Source: an uncultured Marivita sp. (GTDB taxonomy: Bacteria; Pseudomonadota; Alphaproteobacteria; Rhodobacterales; Rhodobacteraceae). Taken from it: a stretch of DNA of 64,000 nt. The translations under genes were made by a program, and so were the position numbers. Under the pieces are notes generated by a model that saw nothing but the letters and a program-made list of their open reading frames with translations, ran no database searches and had not been told where the DNA came from. The DNA is taken from contig NZ_CANKYW010000001.1 in NCBI RefSeq assembly GCF_947488135.1, positions 1,364,001 to 1,428,000 of the forward strand, read 5' to 3'. This document shows positions 1-9,179 of the stretch, piece by piece; the stretch's first letter is position 1, and every line of letters starts with the position of its first letter.

Positions 1-336
1 CAGGGTCTTGGGCAGGCGCTTGTCGCGTCCCGGGCCGCTGATCTGAACCGCCGGATTGTCGGCGCGGAAGCCTTCTTCGAAGCAGAACCTGTACAATTGC
101 TTGATCGCCGACAACCGCCGCGCACGGGTGGATTTCGCCAGCCCCTGCGCGTCGCAATGGATCAGGTATGCTTCGACATCCGCTTTCTGCGCATCAGGGA
201 GTGACGCGCCTTTGTCCGCAAGCCAATCGGTGAAATCGGCAAGATCACGGGCATAGGCCAGTTGCGTATTCGTCGCGGCCCCGCGTTCGGCGGCCTGCGC
301 ATCCAGAAAGGCGGCGATCCAGTGTCGGTCGCTCAT
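1..336 (-). CDS. xerD: Tyrosine recombinase XerD, N-terminal part (cut by window edge)
   Basis: Only the first 112 codons are present; the catalytic domain lies beyond the left edge. The translation (MSDRHWIAAFLDAQAAERG at the start) is the SAM-like core-binding domain of phage-type integrases, with the typical TQLAYARDLADF and STRARRLSAIKQLYRF segments. XerD acts with XerC at dif to resolve chromosome dimers. The start ATG overlaps the stop of the upstream secreted-protein gene in an ATGA arrangement, which implies translational coupling. XerD rather than XerC is inferred from the aroK-aroB neighbourhood usual in Rhodobacterales; the arginine and tyrosine catalytic residues cannot be checked here. 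Confidence 0.88.
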   Translation of the reverse strand, partial: MSDRHWIAAFLDAQAAERGAATNTQLAYARDLADFTDWLADKGASLPDAQKADVEAYLIHCDAQGLAKSTRARRLSAIKQLYRFCFEEGFRADNPAVQISGPGRDKRLPKTL

Positions 337-1889
337 CTGCGCGCGCCTTCCATGTCGAGGATCGCCAACTGCAACGCGGCGCGGCGGGCGGTGTCTTCGA
401 GGCCGAAGGCCCGCAGCGCATGCAACGCCGCCGTCACGTCCCCGTCATTGCCGTTGGACCCGGATTCAAACCGCTGGATCGCCTGCAAAAGCGCCTCACC
501 CAAGCGGTTTTGTCCCGGCAGACCGGCAAGATCCTCGGGTGCGCTGGCCGGGCCCGCCCATGCGGCGGCCAGAGCCTCGGAATGGGGCAGGTCCGGAGCG
601 GGCCTGGTCGGACGTTGCCCAAGTGCTATGGCCGCGAGGAATGTCATTTCAGGATCGGTGCTTTCGGCCAAAGCGCGGGCCGCGTCTTCGTAGCTATCCG
701 ACAGCAGCCCGGCGATATCGGCGATTTCCTGTGCGCGGTCGGACAGGGGAAGGCCGCGCAGTTGCGCCGCGAAGAGATTGGAGAACGGCACCAACAGACC
801 CGCACTGCGCATCTGCGGCCAGACCGTTTGCAGGGACGAGGAAATCGCCCCCGGATCACCCGTCGTCAGCGCGGTTTCGAACCGCTGCAAGGCTTCGACC
901 CGATCCCAGATCCCACCCGAGGCGGCGCGCGTCTGTTCGGTATAGACGCCCAGAAGCTGGTTGCCGTCGAGCGCCCCGGCGCGGGCCAGACGTTCAGCGG
1001 CCTGCAATTGCGCGCGCCAGCCGGAATCGCCGGTCAGCTCCACCACGGCAAAGGGCAAGGGCAGAGGGGCGGTCGGCAAGGCTTCCCCGATGGCTTCGAA
1101 CAGGCGGAATTGCAGCGGCGTCGGGCGAACCGGTGGGCGCAGCGGGGAGGTTGTCTCGGTGTATTCCGGATCGAGAAACCGCAGCAGGAGTTCGGTGTCG
1201 AGATCCGACAATTGCCCCAGCGTCGTGCCTGTCTGATAAACAGTCATGGCTCGCGGGAAATCTCCGCTGCGCGTCGCACACCAGATGCGGGTCGCCAGAT
1301 CGGTGCTCAGGTTGGGGCGCGCGTCCAGCACCTGGCACAGCGCCTCGTCAGAGCCGGTCAGAAGCGCAAGATCGAAGGCCAACGCGAAAAGCTCGGGCGT
1401 CAGGTCTCCGGCCCGTTCCAGCAGCGCTTCGGCCGGGGCAACGAGACCGTGGTGATACAGAACCTCGATCCGTTTGGTCAGGAACGCTTCGCCCTGGTTG
1501 AGCGACGGTGTCTCGGCCTCGGCCAGGAGCAGCGTGTGCAGAAGCGAATCCAGCGCTGGCACCGACGGCCCGCGCAGCGCCATCTCGTCGAGCATGCCGA
1601 TCAGGTCCGCCGTGCGGCTTCCCGTCCAGAGGGTCGCGGGCAGTCCGGTGATCGAACCTGGCAACAGGCCGACCCCGCCGACGGTCGGTGCATCCAGCGG
1701 CTGCACTTCTACGTTCGGCACCGTCGCGCTTTCGGCAACCGGGGTGTCCGGCGTGGGCACGGGCGTGCTGATGACCGGCGGCGCGTTGCGCTGAACGGCC
1801 AGCCAATCGATGGCGGACAGGGGTTGTTCCTGCGCCGCAAGCGGCAGCGCCATACAGGCGGAGATCAGGACGAACGGTTTAATCTGCAT
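333..1889 (-). CDS. Secreted hypothetical protein, 518 aa
   Basis: I do not recognise a functional family. The first residues (MQIKPFVLISACMALPLAAQ) form a Sec signal peptide with an AxA-type cleavage region near residue 19. The mature part is about 500 residues, proline-rich at first (residues 30-70) and then alanine- and leucine-rich, looking like a long alpha-helical repeat protein without clear TPR consensus. It sits between a 49-aa membrane protein gene upstream and xerD downstream, overlapping the xerD start by 4 bp, so the three are probably one transcript. A large antisense plus-strand frame over the same DNA is a GC-bias shadow. Confidence 0.85.
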   Translation of the reverse strand: MQIKPFVLISACMALPLAAQEQPLSAIDWLAVQRNAPPVISTPVPTPDTPVAESATVPNVEVQPLDAPTVGGVGLLPGSITGLPATLWTGSRTADLIGMLDEMALRGPSVPALDSLLHTLLLAEAETPSLNQGEAFLTKRIEVLYHHGLVAPAEALLERAGDLTPELFALAFDLALLTGSDEALCQVLDARPNLSTDLATRIWCATRSGDFPRAMTVYQTGTTLGQLSDLDTELLLRFLDPEYTETTSPLRPPVRPTPLQFRLFEAIGEALPTAPLPLPFAVVELTGDSGWRAQLQAAERLARAGALDGNQLLGVYTEQTRAASGGIWDRVEALQRFETALTTGDPGAISSSLQTVWPQMRSAGLLVPFSNLFAAQLRGLPLSDRAQEIADIAGLLSDSYEDAARALAESTDPEMTFLAAIALGQRPTRPAPDLPHSEALAAAWAGPASAPEDLAGLPGQNRLGEALLQAIQRFESGSNGNDGDVTAALHALRAFGLEDTARRAALQLAILDMEGARR

Positions 1890-2028
1890 CCAGCGTCACA
1901 GGTTGTCTGACTTCCGTTTGCGGTGGCGAGAAATCAGCGCCGAAAAACGGCCCGACATAGGCATAGGCGATCAGCGCCAAAGCGCCGATGATAACCAGAT
2001 AGATCAGCCATTTTACGATGCGCCCCAT
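1879..2028 (-). CDS. Small single-pass membrane protein, 49 aa
   Basis: A 50-codon frame beginning MGRIVKWLIYLVIIGALALI and ending in a polar tail (about 20 residues) before TAA. Residues 5-25 form one strong hydrophobic segment, and the tail is predicted outside. Its stop lies inside the first codons of the secreted-protein gene, overlapping it by 11 bp, as expected for coupled genes. No family name can be given. The frame is too short for usual length cut-offs, but its amphipathic layout, tight overlap and position upstream of a conserved gene pair support it being real. Confidence 0.6.
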   Translation of the reverse strand: MGRIVKWLIYLVIIGALALIAYAYVGPFFGADFSPPQTEVRQPVTLDAD

Positions 2029-2148
2029 GAAGACCCTTGCCCTGCCTCGGTGATTTTTTCCAAGTTATAACTGGCCTTTTGCACAAGATCACGTCATTCA
2101 ACCACCGTTGTCAAAAAATTGGCGGCACTTGGCCGAGATACAAGGGCT

Positions 2149-2709
2149 ATGTCGAGGACAATGCAGGCAAGATTGAAAAAAACGGTGGTTCTGATCGGCA
2201 TGATGGGCGCCGGGAAAACCGCTGTGGGCAAGGCCCTAGCCGCGATGTTGCACGCGCCGTTTCTTGATTCGGACGCCGAGATCGAAAAAGCCGCGAACAT
2301 GACCATCCCCGAGATTTTCGAACGCGACGGAGAGCCGTTTTTCCGCGTGAAGGAACGCCAGGTGATCTCGCGCCTGCTCGAAAAAGAGCGCGGCGTGCTG
2401 TCCACTGGAGGCGGGGCCTACATGGCGCCCGAGAACCGCGAGATTATCTCGAAACACGGTGTTGCGGTCTGGCTGAATGCCGATCTCGGCCTGCTGTGGA
2501 GCCGTGTGAAACACAAGGACACGCGTCCGCTGCTGCGGGTGCCCGATCCGCTGGGCGCGTTGCGGCGGCTCTATGAAGAGCGCGTGCCGGTCTATGCCAA
2601 GGCGGATCTGAGCGTGAAGTCCGAACCCGGCCTGTCCATCGACGATATGGCATTGCGGGTGGTCGATGTTCTCAAGACACGGCCAGATGTGCTGGAGGTG
2701 CAGGAATGA
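2149..2709 (+). CDS. aroK: Shikimate kinase
   Basis: Phosphorylates the 3-hydroxyl of shikimate with ATP, step five of the chorismate pathway, in the cytosol. The P-loop GMMGAGKT lies near residues 17-24, the shikimate-binding DSDAEIEK follows about 20 residues later, and STGGGAYM is the glycine-rich substrate loop; length fits the family. ATG at 2149 is chosen; a TTG at 2119 gives a longer frame and an ATG at 2161 with GAGG just upstream is possible. The stop overlaps the aroB start (ATGA), so kinase and synthase are co-translated. Confidence 0.95.
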   Translation: MSRTMQARLKKTVVLIGMMGAGKTAVGKALAAMLHAPFLDSDAEIEKAANMTIPEIFERDGEPFFRVKERQVISRLLEKERGVLSTGGGAYMAPENREIISKHGVAVWLNADLGLLWSRVKHKDTRPLLRVPDPLGALRRLYEERVPVYAKADLSVKSEPGLSIDDMALRVVDVLKTRPDVLEVQE

Positions 2710-3818
2710 TCGAAACCGTCCACGTTCCCCTGGAGGGACGGGCCTACGATGTGCGTATCGGACCAGACCTTCTGACCCGCGCCGGGGCCGAGATCGCGCC
2801 GTTGCTGGCGCGCCCGCGGGTGGCGATCGTGACGGACGCGCATGTCGCCGGTCTTCACTTGCCCGCGTTGGAATCCGCGCTGGCGGCCGAAGGGATTTCG
2901 TCTGTCAGCCTGACCCTGCCGGCCGGGGAAGCGACCAAAGGCTGGCCGCAATTCGAGCGCACGGTGGAATGGCTGCTGGAGCAGAAGATCGAGCGCCGTG
3001 ATGTCGTCATCGCCCTTGGCGGCGGTGTGATCGGAGACCTTGTGGGCTTCGCCGCCGCCGTGTTGCGGCGCGGTGTCCGCTTCGTTCAGATCCCGACCTC
3101 GCTTCTGGCGCAGGTGGACAGTTCGGTGGGCGGCAAGACCGGCATCAACGCACCGCAGGGCAAGAACCTGATTGGTGCGTTCCACCAACCCGCATTGGTT
3201 CTGGCGGATATTTCGGTTCTGAACTCCTTGCCGGTTCGCGATTTTCTCGCGGGCTACGGAGAGGTGGTCAAATACGGGCTGTTGGGCGATGCCGCCTTCT
3301 TTGACTGGCAGGACCAGAACGCCGACCGGATCACCGCTCGCGACCCCGACGCCTTGGCCCATGCCGTCAAACGCTCGGTCGAGATGAAAGCCGAGATCGT
3401 CGTGCGTGACGAGACCGAACAAGGCGACCGTGCGCTTCTGAACCTTGGTCACACCTTCTGTCACGCGCTCGAGGCGGCCACCGGGTATTCCGACCGGTTG
3501 CTGCACGGCGAAGGGGTGGCGATCGGCTGTGCCCTGGCGTTCGAGCTGTCGGCGCGGCTTGGCCTGTGTTCGCAGGAAGTCCCCAGCCGCGTGCGCGAGA
3601 TGCTCAACCGCATGGGCATGAAGGTCACGCTCGCAGATATCGATGGAGACCTGCCCGATGCGCAGCGACTTCTGGACCTGATGGGGCAGGACAAAAAGGT
3701 CGTGGATGGGCAGTTGCGGTTCATCCTCGCGCGTGGGATCGGTGAGGCGTTCGTCACCTCTGACGTTCCCGTGGATGTCGTTCACGCTCTACTTCAGGAT
3801 CAGCTTGCAGGGCGTTGA
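2706..3818 (+). CDS. aroB: 3-dehydroquinate synthase
   Basis: Converts DAHP to 3-dehydroquinate, step two of the shikimate pathway, using NAD and a divalent metal. Visible signatures are the NAD-binding GGGVIGDLVGFAAA (about residue 105), the PTSLLAQVDSSVGGKTGIN block, and the metal-binding histidines in NLGHTFCHALE and LLHGEGVAIG. The length of 370 aa is usual. The start ATG overlaps aroK by 4 bp. The gene ends convergently with the site-2 protease gene 34 bp away; no strong terminator hairpin was seen in that gap. Confidence 0.97.
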   Translation: MIETVHVPLEGRAYDVRIGPDLLTRAGAEIAPLLARPRVAIVTDAHVAGLHLPALESALAAEGISSVSLTLPAGEATKGWPQFERTVEWLLEQKIERRDVVIALGGGVIGDLVGFAAAVLRRGVRFVQIPTSLLAQVDSSVGGKTGINAPQGKNLIGAFHQPALVLADISVLNSLPVRDFLAGYGEVVKYGLLGDAAFFDWQDQNADRITARDPDALAHAVKRSVEMKAEIVVRDETEQGDRALLNLGHTFCHALEAATGYSDRLLHGEGVAIGCALAFELSARLGLCSQEVPSRVREMLNRMGMKVTLADIDGDLPDAQRLLDLMGQDKKVVDGQLRFILARGIGEAFVTSDVPVDVVHALLQDQLAGR

Positions 3819-3852
3819 TTTGACGCAATAATCTGCTACAGGTTAAAGCACG

Positions 3853-4917
3853 TTATCGCCGCCCACGTAGGATCATCACCTCTCCGATATTCTCGCGCGT
3901 GATATATCCCAGCACACGCCCGCCCGAATCCGTTGCCGCAACCGCCGGGGCGTCGGCCAAGGCGTCCAAGGCTTGCTCCAGCGGCGCCGATAGCGGAAGG
4001 CTCGGGATATCGGTGTCCATCGCCTCGGACACCGGTTTGGTGTTGTGCCCCTCGGCCATTGCCTTGAACAGTGCTTGCCGGGTCAGGAAGCCTTGGAGCC
4101 TGCCATCCGCGTCCAGCACCGGAAATTCGTGTTGCGTGGTGCGGATCAGGCTCTGGCCCGCGACATGCATCGGATCGGATGGCGTCAGGCTTTCGAACGA
4201 CGTGATCACCGCATCGCGTACGACGAGGTCCTGCGCAGTGTCCCGCGTGGCGACATCGGTGGATTCGGCCTGCGCGGCCAAAAAGACGAACACCGCGATC
4301 AGCAGAAGGATCAGGTTTCCCGATGCAAGACCGGCGAAACCGAACAGAAACGCCGCGATCTGGCCCGCTGTCGCCGCGATCCGCGTGGCCCGGACACGGG
4401 GCAGATAAGCCGACAAGGCCGCGCGCAGGACACGGCCTCCATCCATCGGGAAGGCCGGGATCAGGTTGAACAGCGCGAGAAACAGATTGACCGCCGCAAG
4501 CCGACCAAGGAAGTCTGCCGTACTGCCCGGTTCGGCCAATGCGCCCATTTCGGTGGAGGCTCCGAACGCGATCAGCACGCCCCAGATCACCACGTTCACC
4601 GCCGGACCAGCCAGCGCCACGGCGATCTCTTGCGCAGGCTTTTCGGGCATCCGTTCCATCCGGGCCATGCCGCCGATGGGCAAAAGGGTGATATCCGGCG
4701 TGGGAATGCCATAGCGGCGCGCCATCAGCGCGTGACCGTATTCATGCGCGATCACGCAGGCGAACAGCGCGAGAATGAAGAGTGTGTTCGTCAACGCCGC
4801 CTGCGCGCCGCCCTCCGCATAGGCCGCCGCCGCCACCCAGGCCAGCAGCAGAAAAAAGGTGGCGTGAACGCGTAGTTCGGAGCCGAAGAGACGGCCCAGC
4901 GGAAATGACCAGGTCAT
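3853..4917 (-). CDS. Site-2 protease (M50 family) with CBS domains
   Basis: Integral-membrane zinc metallopeptidase related to S2P and SpoIVFB. The zinc motif HEYGH is at residues 58-62 and the third-ligand loop FNLIPAFPMDGGRVL follows near residue 160; several hydrophobic segments surround both. The last 120 residues form a pair of CBS domains, typical of the sporulation-protease-like branch, which may sense adenine nucleotides. ATG at 4917 is preferred because GGAGG stands 5 nt upstream; a TTG at 4938 would add seven residues. The substrate is unknown. The gene lies downstream of ssb on the same strand, separated by a terminator. Confidence 0.9.
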   Translation of the reverse strand: MTWSFPLGRLFGSELRVHATFFLLLAWVAAAAYAEGGAQAALTNTLFILALFACVIAHEYGHALMARRYGIPTPDITLLPIGGMARMERMPEKPAQEIAVALAGPAVNVVIWGVLIAFGASTEMGALAEPGSTADFLGRLAAVNLFLALFNLIPAFPMDGGRVLRAALSAYLPRVRATRIAATAGQIAAFLFGFAGLASGNLILLLIAVFVFLAAQAESTDVATRDTAQDLVVRDAVITSFESLTPSDPMHVAGQSLIRTTQHEFPVLDADGRLQGFLTRQALFKAMAEGHNTKPVSEAMDTDIPSLPLSAPLEQALDALADAPAVAATDSGGRVLGYITRENIGEVMILRGRR

Positions 4918-5061
4918 GTGACCTCCATCCAGTCGCAAGTGGTTGCTGTATAGATAAGCAAAGTTGCGCGCGGTGCCACGGGTCCGCGACGATCAGCGCA
5001 ATCGCACTGTTTCTTGCGCATTCTGGAATGGGCACGATACCGGTCCAAGGAGCCCGGCCCG

Positions 5062-5092
5062 AAACACGAAAACGGCGTCGCGAAGGACGCCG
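5062..5092 (-). terminator. Intrinsic terminator after ssb
   Basis: A 7-bp perfect stem (CGGCGTC / GACGCCG, loop of 6) at 5073-5092, followed on the minus strand by TTTTCGTGTTTC. It lies 25 bp past the ssb stop and before the protease gene, so the two genes are probably separately transcribed. Confidence 0.7.
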
Positions 5093-5116
5093 CAGAGGTC
5101 TCGAAACAGACGACCC

Positions 5117-5626
5117 TCAGAACGGGATTTCGTCGTCGATATCCCGGGCGGGCGCACGCGCCGGGCCACCACCGCCACCGCTGGAACCGCCGTAGTCGTT
5201 GCCGCCGCCGTAATCGCCACCGTAGTCGGTGCCGCTGCTGCCACCACCGCCATAGCCGCTGCCACCGCCGCCATCACGGCTGTCGAGCAGGGTCAGCTCT
5301 CCTTTGTAGGGGCGCAGCACGACCTCGGTCGAATACCGGTCCTGACCGGATTGGTCCTGCCACTTGCGCGTCTCGAGCTGGCCTTCGATATAAACCTTCG
5401 AGCCCTTTTTCAGATACTGTTCGGCAATTCTTGCCAGTGGTTCCGAAAAGATGGCCACGCTGTGCCATTCCGTCCGCTCCTTGCGTTCGCCTGTATTGCG
5501 GTCTTTCCAGTTCTCGGATGTGGCGATCCGCAAATTGCAGACCTTCCCGCCGTTCTGAAATGTCCGCACTTCCGGATCGCGGCCCAGATTGCCGACGATG
5601 ATGACCTTGTTGACTGAACCGGCCAT
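5117..5626 (-). CDS. ssb: Single-stranded DNA-binding protein
   Basis: Binds single-stranded DNA in replication, repair and recombination. The N-terminal 110 residues are the OB fold, starting [32 protein letters not shown] and [15 protein letters not shown] are recognisable strands. A glycine- and serine-rich linker of about 45 residues follows, and the protein ends with the acidic DIDDEIPF tip that recruits partner proteins. The start at 5626 is set by homology and a GGGGG stretch 4 nt upstream; a longer frame to 5707 is not credible. It diverges from the lytic transglycosylase gene. Confidence 0.97.
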   Translation of the reverse strand: MAGSVNKVIIVGNLGRDPEVRTFQNGGKVCNLRIATSENWKDRNTGERKERTEWHSVAIFSEPLARIAEQYLKKGSKVYIEGQLETRKWQDQSGQDRYSTEVVLRPYKGELTLLDSRDGGGGSGYGGGGSSGTDYGGDYGGGNDYGGSSGGGGGPARAPARDIDDEIPF

Positions 5627-5839
5627 GGTTCCCCCGTTCTTTTTTCGAATCCCTGACGTGAAACGCCGTTTCGGTGACACTACACCAGTGCTTTGCCGGA
5701 TTGCCAACGGCTAATGCCCAAGGGTGCTGAGGCGCATTCCATCAGCTTGTGGTTAACAATTCGTAGTCACCCAAGGCTGGTGTGACAGGAAAAACCGGAC
5801 TATAACCTCTGAAAATCTCAACATGAGGTGTGAGCGTTC

Positions 5840-6457
5840 ATGCGAACAACAGGTCGGAGATTTGTCGCGGTTCTGGGTGTCGTTGCCGCGATGAGTGCAG
5901 GGTCAGTGAGTGCCGAGGTGCTGTCCTCGAAAAGCCGCGTGGCGCTTTTTTCCAGCAAAACCAAGGTTCTGGATTCGCGAGCGGCGCAACAATACAAAAG
6001 CTCCGTACGATTGCAGCCGCCAAAGGTCGTTACCCCGACCAAGTGGGGCGATGCCGGCGCCGACGGCCCGGTTCCGAAATATCGCGGGCGCTACACGGGC
6101 GAATATGCCGGCATGGCGCGGGATGCGGCGCGCAGGCATGGAATTCCCGAAGACCTGTTCCTGCGGCTTGTCCAACAGGAATCGAATTTCAACCCGAACG
6201 CCCGCTCGCACAAGGGCGCAATCGGCTTGGCCCAGTTGATGCCCGGCACCGCGCAATACCTGCGGGTCAATCCAAACGATCCGGCACAGAACCTCGATGG
6301 TGGCGCGCGTTATCTCAAGGAACAGTTCCACAAATTCGGCCAGTGGCCCCTGGCGCTTGCCGCATATAATGCAGGGCCGGGCGCAGTGGAAAAGCACAAG
6401 GGCATCCCGCCGTTCCACGAAACCCGCAATTACGTCAAAAAGATCTGGGGTCGCTGA
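5840..6457 (+). CDS. Lytic transglycosylase, SLT domain
   Basis: Cleaves peptidoglycan between MurNAc and GlcNAc to form 1,6-anhydro ends. A signal peptide covers about residues 1-25. The SLT (goose-lysozyme-like) domain runs from about residue 88 to the end: the catalytic glutamate is E114 in QQESNFNP, followed by [13 protein letters not shown], and [10 protein letters not shown]. At 205 aa it is a short single-domain enzyme. A GC stem (GGTCGC/GCGACC) spans its stop codon but lacks a T-run. It is transcribed away from ssb across a 213-bp gap that should hold both promoters. Confidence 0.93.
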   Translation: MRTTGRRFVAVLGVVAAMSAGSVSAEVLSSKSRVALFSSKTKVLDSRAAQQYKSSVRLQPPKVVTPTKWGDAGADGPVPKYRGRYTGEYAGMARDAARRHGIPEDLFLRLVQQESNFNPNARSHKGAIGLAQLMPGTAQYLRVNPNDPAQNLDGGARYLKEQFHKFGQWPLALAAYNAGPGAVEKHKGIPPFHETRNYVKKIWGR

Positions 6458-6699
6458 AGCGACCGTCTCCGCATAGGCGCGAGACTCTGTGGGGGCACGG
6501 TCGCGGTGCCTCGCGGCTTGCCTTTCGTCGTTGCCATATTTTTCGCAAGATTGAAGCGAACTTCGCTCGGATTTTGTCAAATCCGCGCCCAATTTTCCCC
6601 TCACGTGGTCCCATGAAATTGGGGAAGTGTACCGAGATCGTGCCGATGGGGCCCGCTATACGGGGCATGTCGACCGGTGTCAGGAGAATGGAGAGTAAC

Positions 6700-6888
6700 A
6701 TGTTTGATTTCATCAATCGCTTTCGCGGGGACGAAGACGGCGCAGTCACGGTCGACTGGGTGGTCCTTACCGCAGCGATCGTCGGTATGGCCGTACTGAC
6801 TTATGGAGCGATGGCCGACAGCAATGAAGCCGTGGTGAACGCAACCGCAGAAACAGTTCTGACGGCGCGGGATTTTCTGACGAATTGA
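6700..6888 (+). CDS. Flp-pilin-like short membrane peptide, 62 aa
   Basis: The peptide begins MFDFINRFRGDEDGAVTVDW and continues with a hydrophobic segment (about residues 18-38) and a polar, helical tail. The DGAVTVDWVVLTA pattern, a charged N-terminus then a single hydrophobic helix, resembles Flp/Fap type pilin precursors of alphaproteobacteria. GGAGAGTAAC precedes the ATG. No tad/cpa assembly genes are nearby, so it is either an orphan pilin-like protein served by a distant locus or a protein of other function. An in-frame upstream ATG at 6688 is less well placed. Confidence 0.7.
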   Translation: MFDFINRFRGDEDGAVTVDWVVLTAAIVGMAVLTYGAMADSNEAVVNATAETVLTARDFLTN

Positions 6889-6997
6889 TGGGAGACTGAT
6901 CAGTGGGTTGAGGTCGGCGGATCTGCCGGTCTCACTTATCTATTCCCCAGCCAGTGTGAATTGTGCGCGCAATGACGCGCCTTGCATCCAGCGCCCC

Positions 6998-9082
6998 TTA
7001 CTCCGCCGCAATCTGAATCACGGGCTCCATTGTCGCAAGCTGTTCATCTGTCAGGTGGCATTTGATTTGATGCCCCCCCGCCACGTCGCGCATCGGCGGA
7101 ACCTCGGTTTCGCAGAGGTTGCCGGGCACTTCCGATTTCCAACGGCACCGCGTCTGGAACGGGCAGCCGGGTGGCGGGTTCATCGCCGACGGGATATCTC
7201 CTTCAAGAACGATACTCTTCTTCTTCACGCGCGTGTCCGCTATTGGCACCGCCGACAACAGCGCTTCGGTATAGGGGTGGTACGGCGGTGCAAAGACCTC
7301 TTCGGTCGTGCCCAACTCGACCACGTGGCCCAGATACATGACCATGACCCGATCCGAGAGATAGCGCACGATGCTCAGGTCATGGCTGATGAACAGAAGT
7401 GTGGTTTTCTGCTCGCGCTGGATCTCCATCAGCAGGTCGGTCACAGCCGCCTGCACCGACACGTCCAGTGCCGAGACAGGTTCATCCGCCACCACGATCC
7501 GGGCATTGCCCGCGAAGGCCCGCGCGATGCCGACGCGCTGTTTCTGCCCACCTGACAATTGTCGCGGCATCCGACCGGCGAATTCACGCGGCAGCTTCAC
7601 CAAATCGAGCAGTTGCAGCATCCGTTCGCGCCGTTCGCTATCGCTGTTCCCGATGCCGAACACCTCGAGCGCACGGATGATCTGCCGACCCACGGTCATC
7701 GACGGGTTGAGCGTGTCGAACGGGTTCTGGAACACCATCTGGATATCCGCGATGGTCTGGGTGTCGCGCGCCTCAATCGGGGTGGCTTCGATATTGCGGT
7801 TGTCCAGCAGGATTTGACCGTCCGTCGCGGTCTCCAGCCCCATCAGAACCTTGGCGAAGGTGGATTTGCCGCAGCCGGATTCGCCCACGATGGCAAGCGT
7901 CTCGCTCTCGCGCGCCTCGAAACTCAGCGTTTCATTGGCCTTGACCACCTTGGTGTCGCCGCGCTTGCCGAAGAGCGCGTTGGCCGCCACCTCGTAGTAT
8001 TTCTTGAGGTTCTCCATCTTGAGAACAACGCGCCCGGGCTCGGGCTTGTCGGTGGTCATGCCGCCTTCCATCGGGGCCTGCCAGTCGATCTCCTGAAACC
8101 GCAGGCAGCGCGTCGCGTGCCGTTCGTTGCCGGGCACGTCCTGCATGTAAATGTGGCCCGCATCGCAGCGCCCGGGCTGGAAGTAATCGCAGCGCGGCCC
8201 GAAATTGCAGCCCTGGGGGCGTTCGTGTGGCAACGGAAAGTTGCCCGGAATGGCGCGCAGGGGACGCGCGTTCTTGTCTGCGCCGGGCAGGGGGATCGAC
8301 CGGAACAGCGCTTGTGTATAGGGGTGCTGCATCTCGTCGAACACGTCCTCGATCGACCCACGCTCCACCGCCTCGCCGGAATACATGACGCAAATCCGGT
8401 CGCAGGTCTCGAGCACGAGGCCGAGGTTGTGGCTGATGAACAGCATGGAGGTGCCGTATTTCTCACCCAGTTCCTTGACCAGTTCGACGACCGCCGCTTC
8501 CACCGTGACGTCCAATGCCGTGGTCGGCTCATCCAGAATGAGCAGCGACGGCTCTGCCATCAGGGCCATCGCGATGACGATGCGTTGCTGCTGGCCGCCC
8601 GAAAGCTGGTGTGGGTAGGCATCCAGAATACGCGCGGGATCGGGGAGCTTCACATCGGTGACGACCTGAAGCGCGCGCGCATAAGCCTCTTTCTCGGACG
8701 ACCCGCGATGGATCATCGGCACTTCCATCAATTGCTTGCCGATCTTCATCGCCGGGTTCAAAGACGCCATCGGCTCCTGATAGATCATGGCGATCTCGGA
8801 GCCGCGAATCTTGCGCAGCTCTTCCTGGCTCATCTCGCCCAGATCGCGCCCCTTGAACTTGATCGACCCGCCGACGATGCGGCCGTTCTTGCCCAGATCC
8901 TGCATTACCCCCAACGCAACGGTGGACTTGCCACAGCCCGACTCGCCCACCAATCCGACAGCCTCTCCCGGCATCACCTTGACCGAGAAATCCATCACCG
9001 CCGGGATCTCCCGCAGCCGCGTGAAGAACGAGATCGAAAGCGTGTCGATCTCGAGGATCGGTCCGTCGTAGCTGTCTTTCAT
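6998..9082 (-). CDS. Peptide-type ABC transporter, fused double ATP-binding protein
   Basis: One 694-aa polypeptide carrying two complete oligopeptide-family ATPase domains (DppD-like then DppF-like), as in YejF. Domain 1 has Walker A GESGCGKS near residue 45, [15 protein letters not shown] and [13 protein letters not shown]; domain 2 (from about residue 350) repeats [29 protein letters not shown] and [12 protein letters not shown]. Each ends in the cysteine-bearing oligopeptide/dipeptide C-terminal region ([20 protein letters not shown]). The start at 9082 is chosen for domain homology with GGGAGAG upstream; a longer frame to 9211 would translate the intergenic repeat. It is the last gene of the importer operon. 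Confidence 0.94.
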   Translation of the reverse strand: MKDSYDGPILEIDTLSISFFTRLREIPAVMDFSVKVMPGEAVGLVGESGCGKSTVALGVMQDLGKNGRIVGGSIKFKGRDLGEMSQEELRKIRGSEIAMIYQEPMASLNPAMKIGKQLMEVPMIHRGSSEKEAYARALQVVTDVKLPDPARILDAYPHQLSGGQQQRIVIAMALMAEPSLLILDEPTTALDVTVEAAVVELVKELGEKYGTSMLFISHNLGLVLETCDRICVMYSGEAVERGSIEDVFDEMQHPYTQALFRSIPLPGADKNARPLRAIPGNFPLPHERPQGCNFGPRCDYFQPGRCDAGHIYMQDVPGNERHATRCLRFQEIDWQAPMEGGMTTDKPEPGRVVLKMENLKKYYEVAANALFGKRGDTKVVKANETLSFEARESETLAIVGESGCGKSTFAKVLMGLETATDGQILLDNRNIEATPIEARDTQTIADIQMVFQNPFDTLNPSMTVGRQIIRALEVFGIGNSDSERRERMLQLLDLVKLPREFAGRMPRQLSGGQKQRVGIARAFAGNARIVVADEPVSALDVSVQAAVTDLLMEIQREQKTTLLFISHDLSIVRYLSDRVMVMYLGHVVELGTTEEVFAPPYHPYTEALLSAVPIADTRVKKKSIVLEGDIPSAMNPPPGCPFQTRCRWKSEVPGNLCETEVPPMRDVAGGHQIKCHLTDEQLATMEPVIQIAAE

Positions 9083-9120
9083 CCTGTCTCTCCCTGTCGG
9101 AGTTGGGGACGGATGTCCCT

Positions 9121-9170
9121 CTTCATCTTGCCAAACAAACTCCGGGGGTCCGGGGGCTGGCCCCCGGTCC
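9121..9170. repeat. 50-bp intergenic GC-hairpin element, copy 1
   Basis: Contains the self-complementary core GGGGGCTGGCCCCC and matches 45 of 50 positions with the reverse complement of 54815-54864. It lies in the 97-bp gap between the permease and ATPase genes. Both copies begin CTTCATCTTGCC and then AAACTCCGGGGGT in this reading direction. Confidence 0.75.
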
Positions 9171-9179
9171 CGCATGTCA

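Noticed and set aside
420-1910. 496-aa plus-strand frame opposite the secreted protein
   Set aside because: Arg/Gly/Gln-rich composition, no family pattern; antisense shadow of a real high-GC gene.
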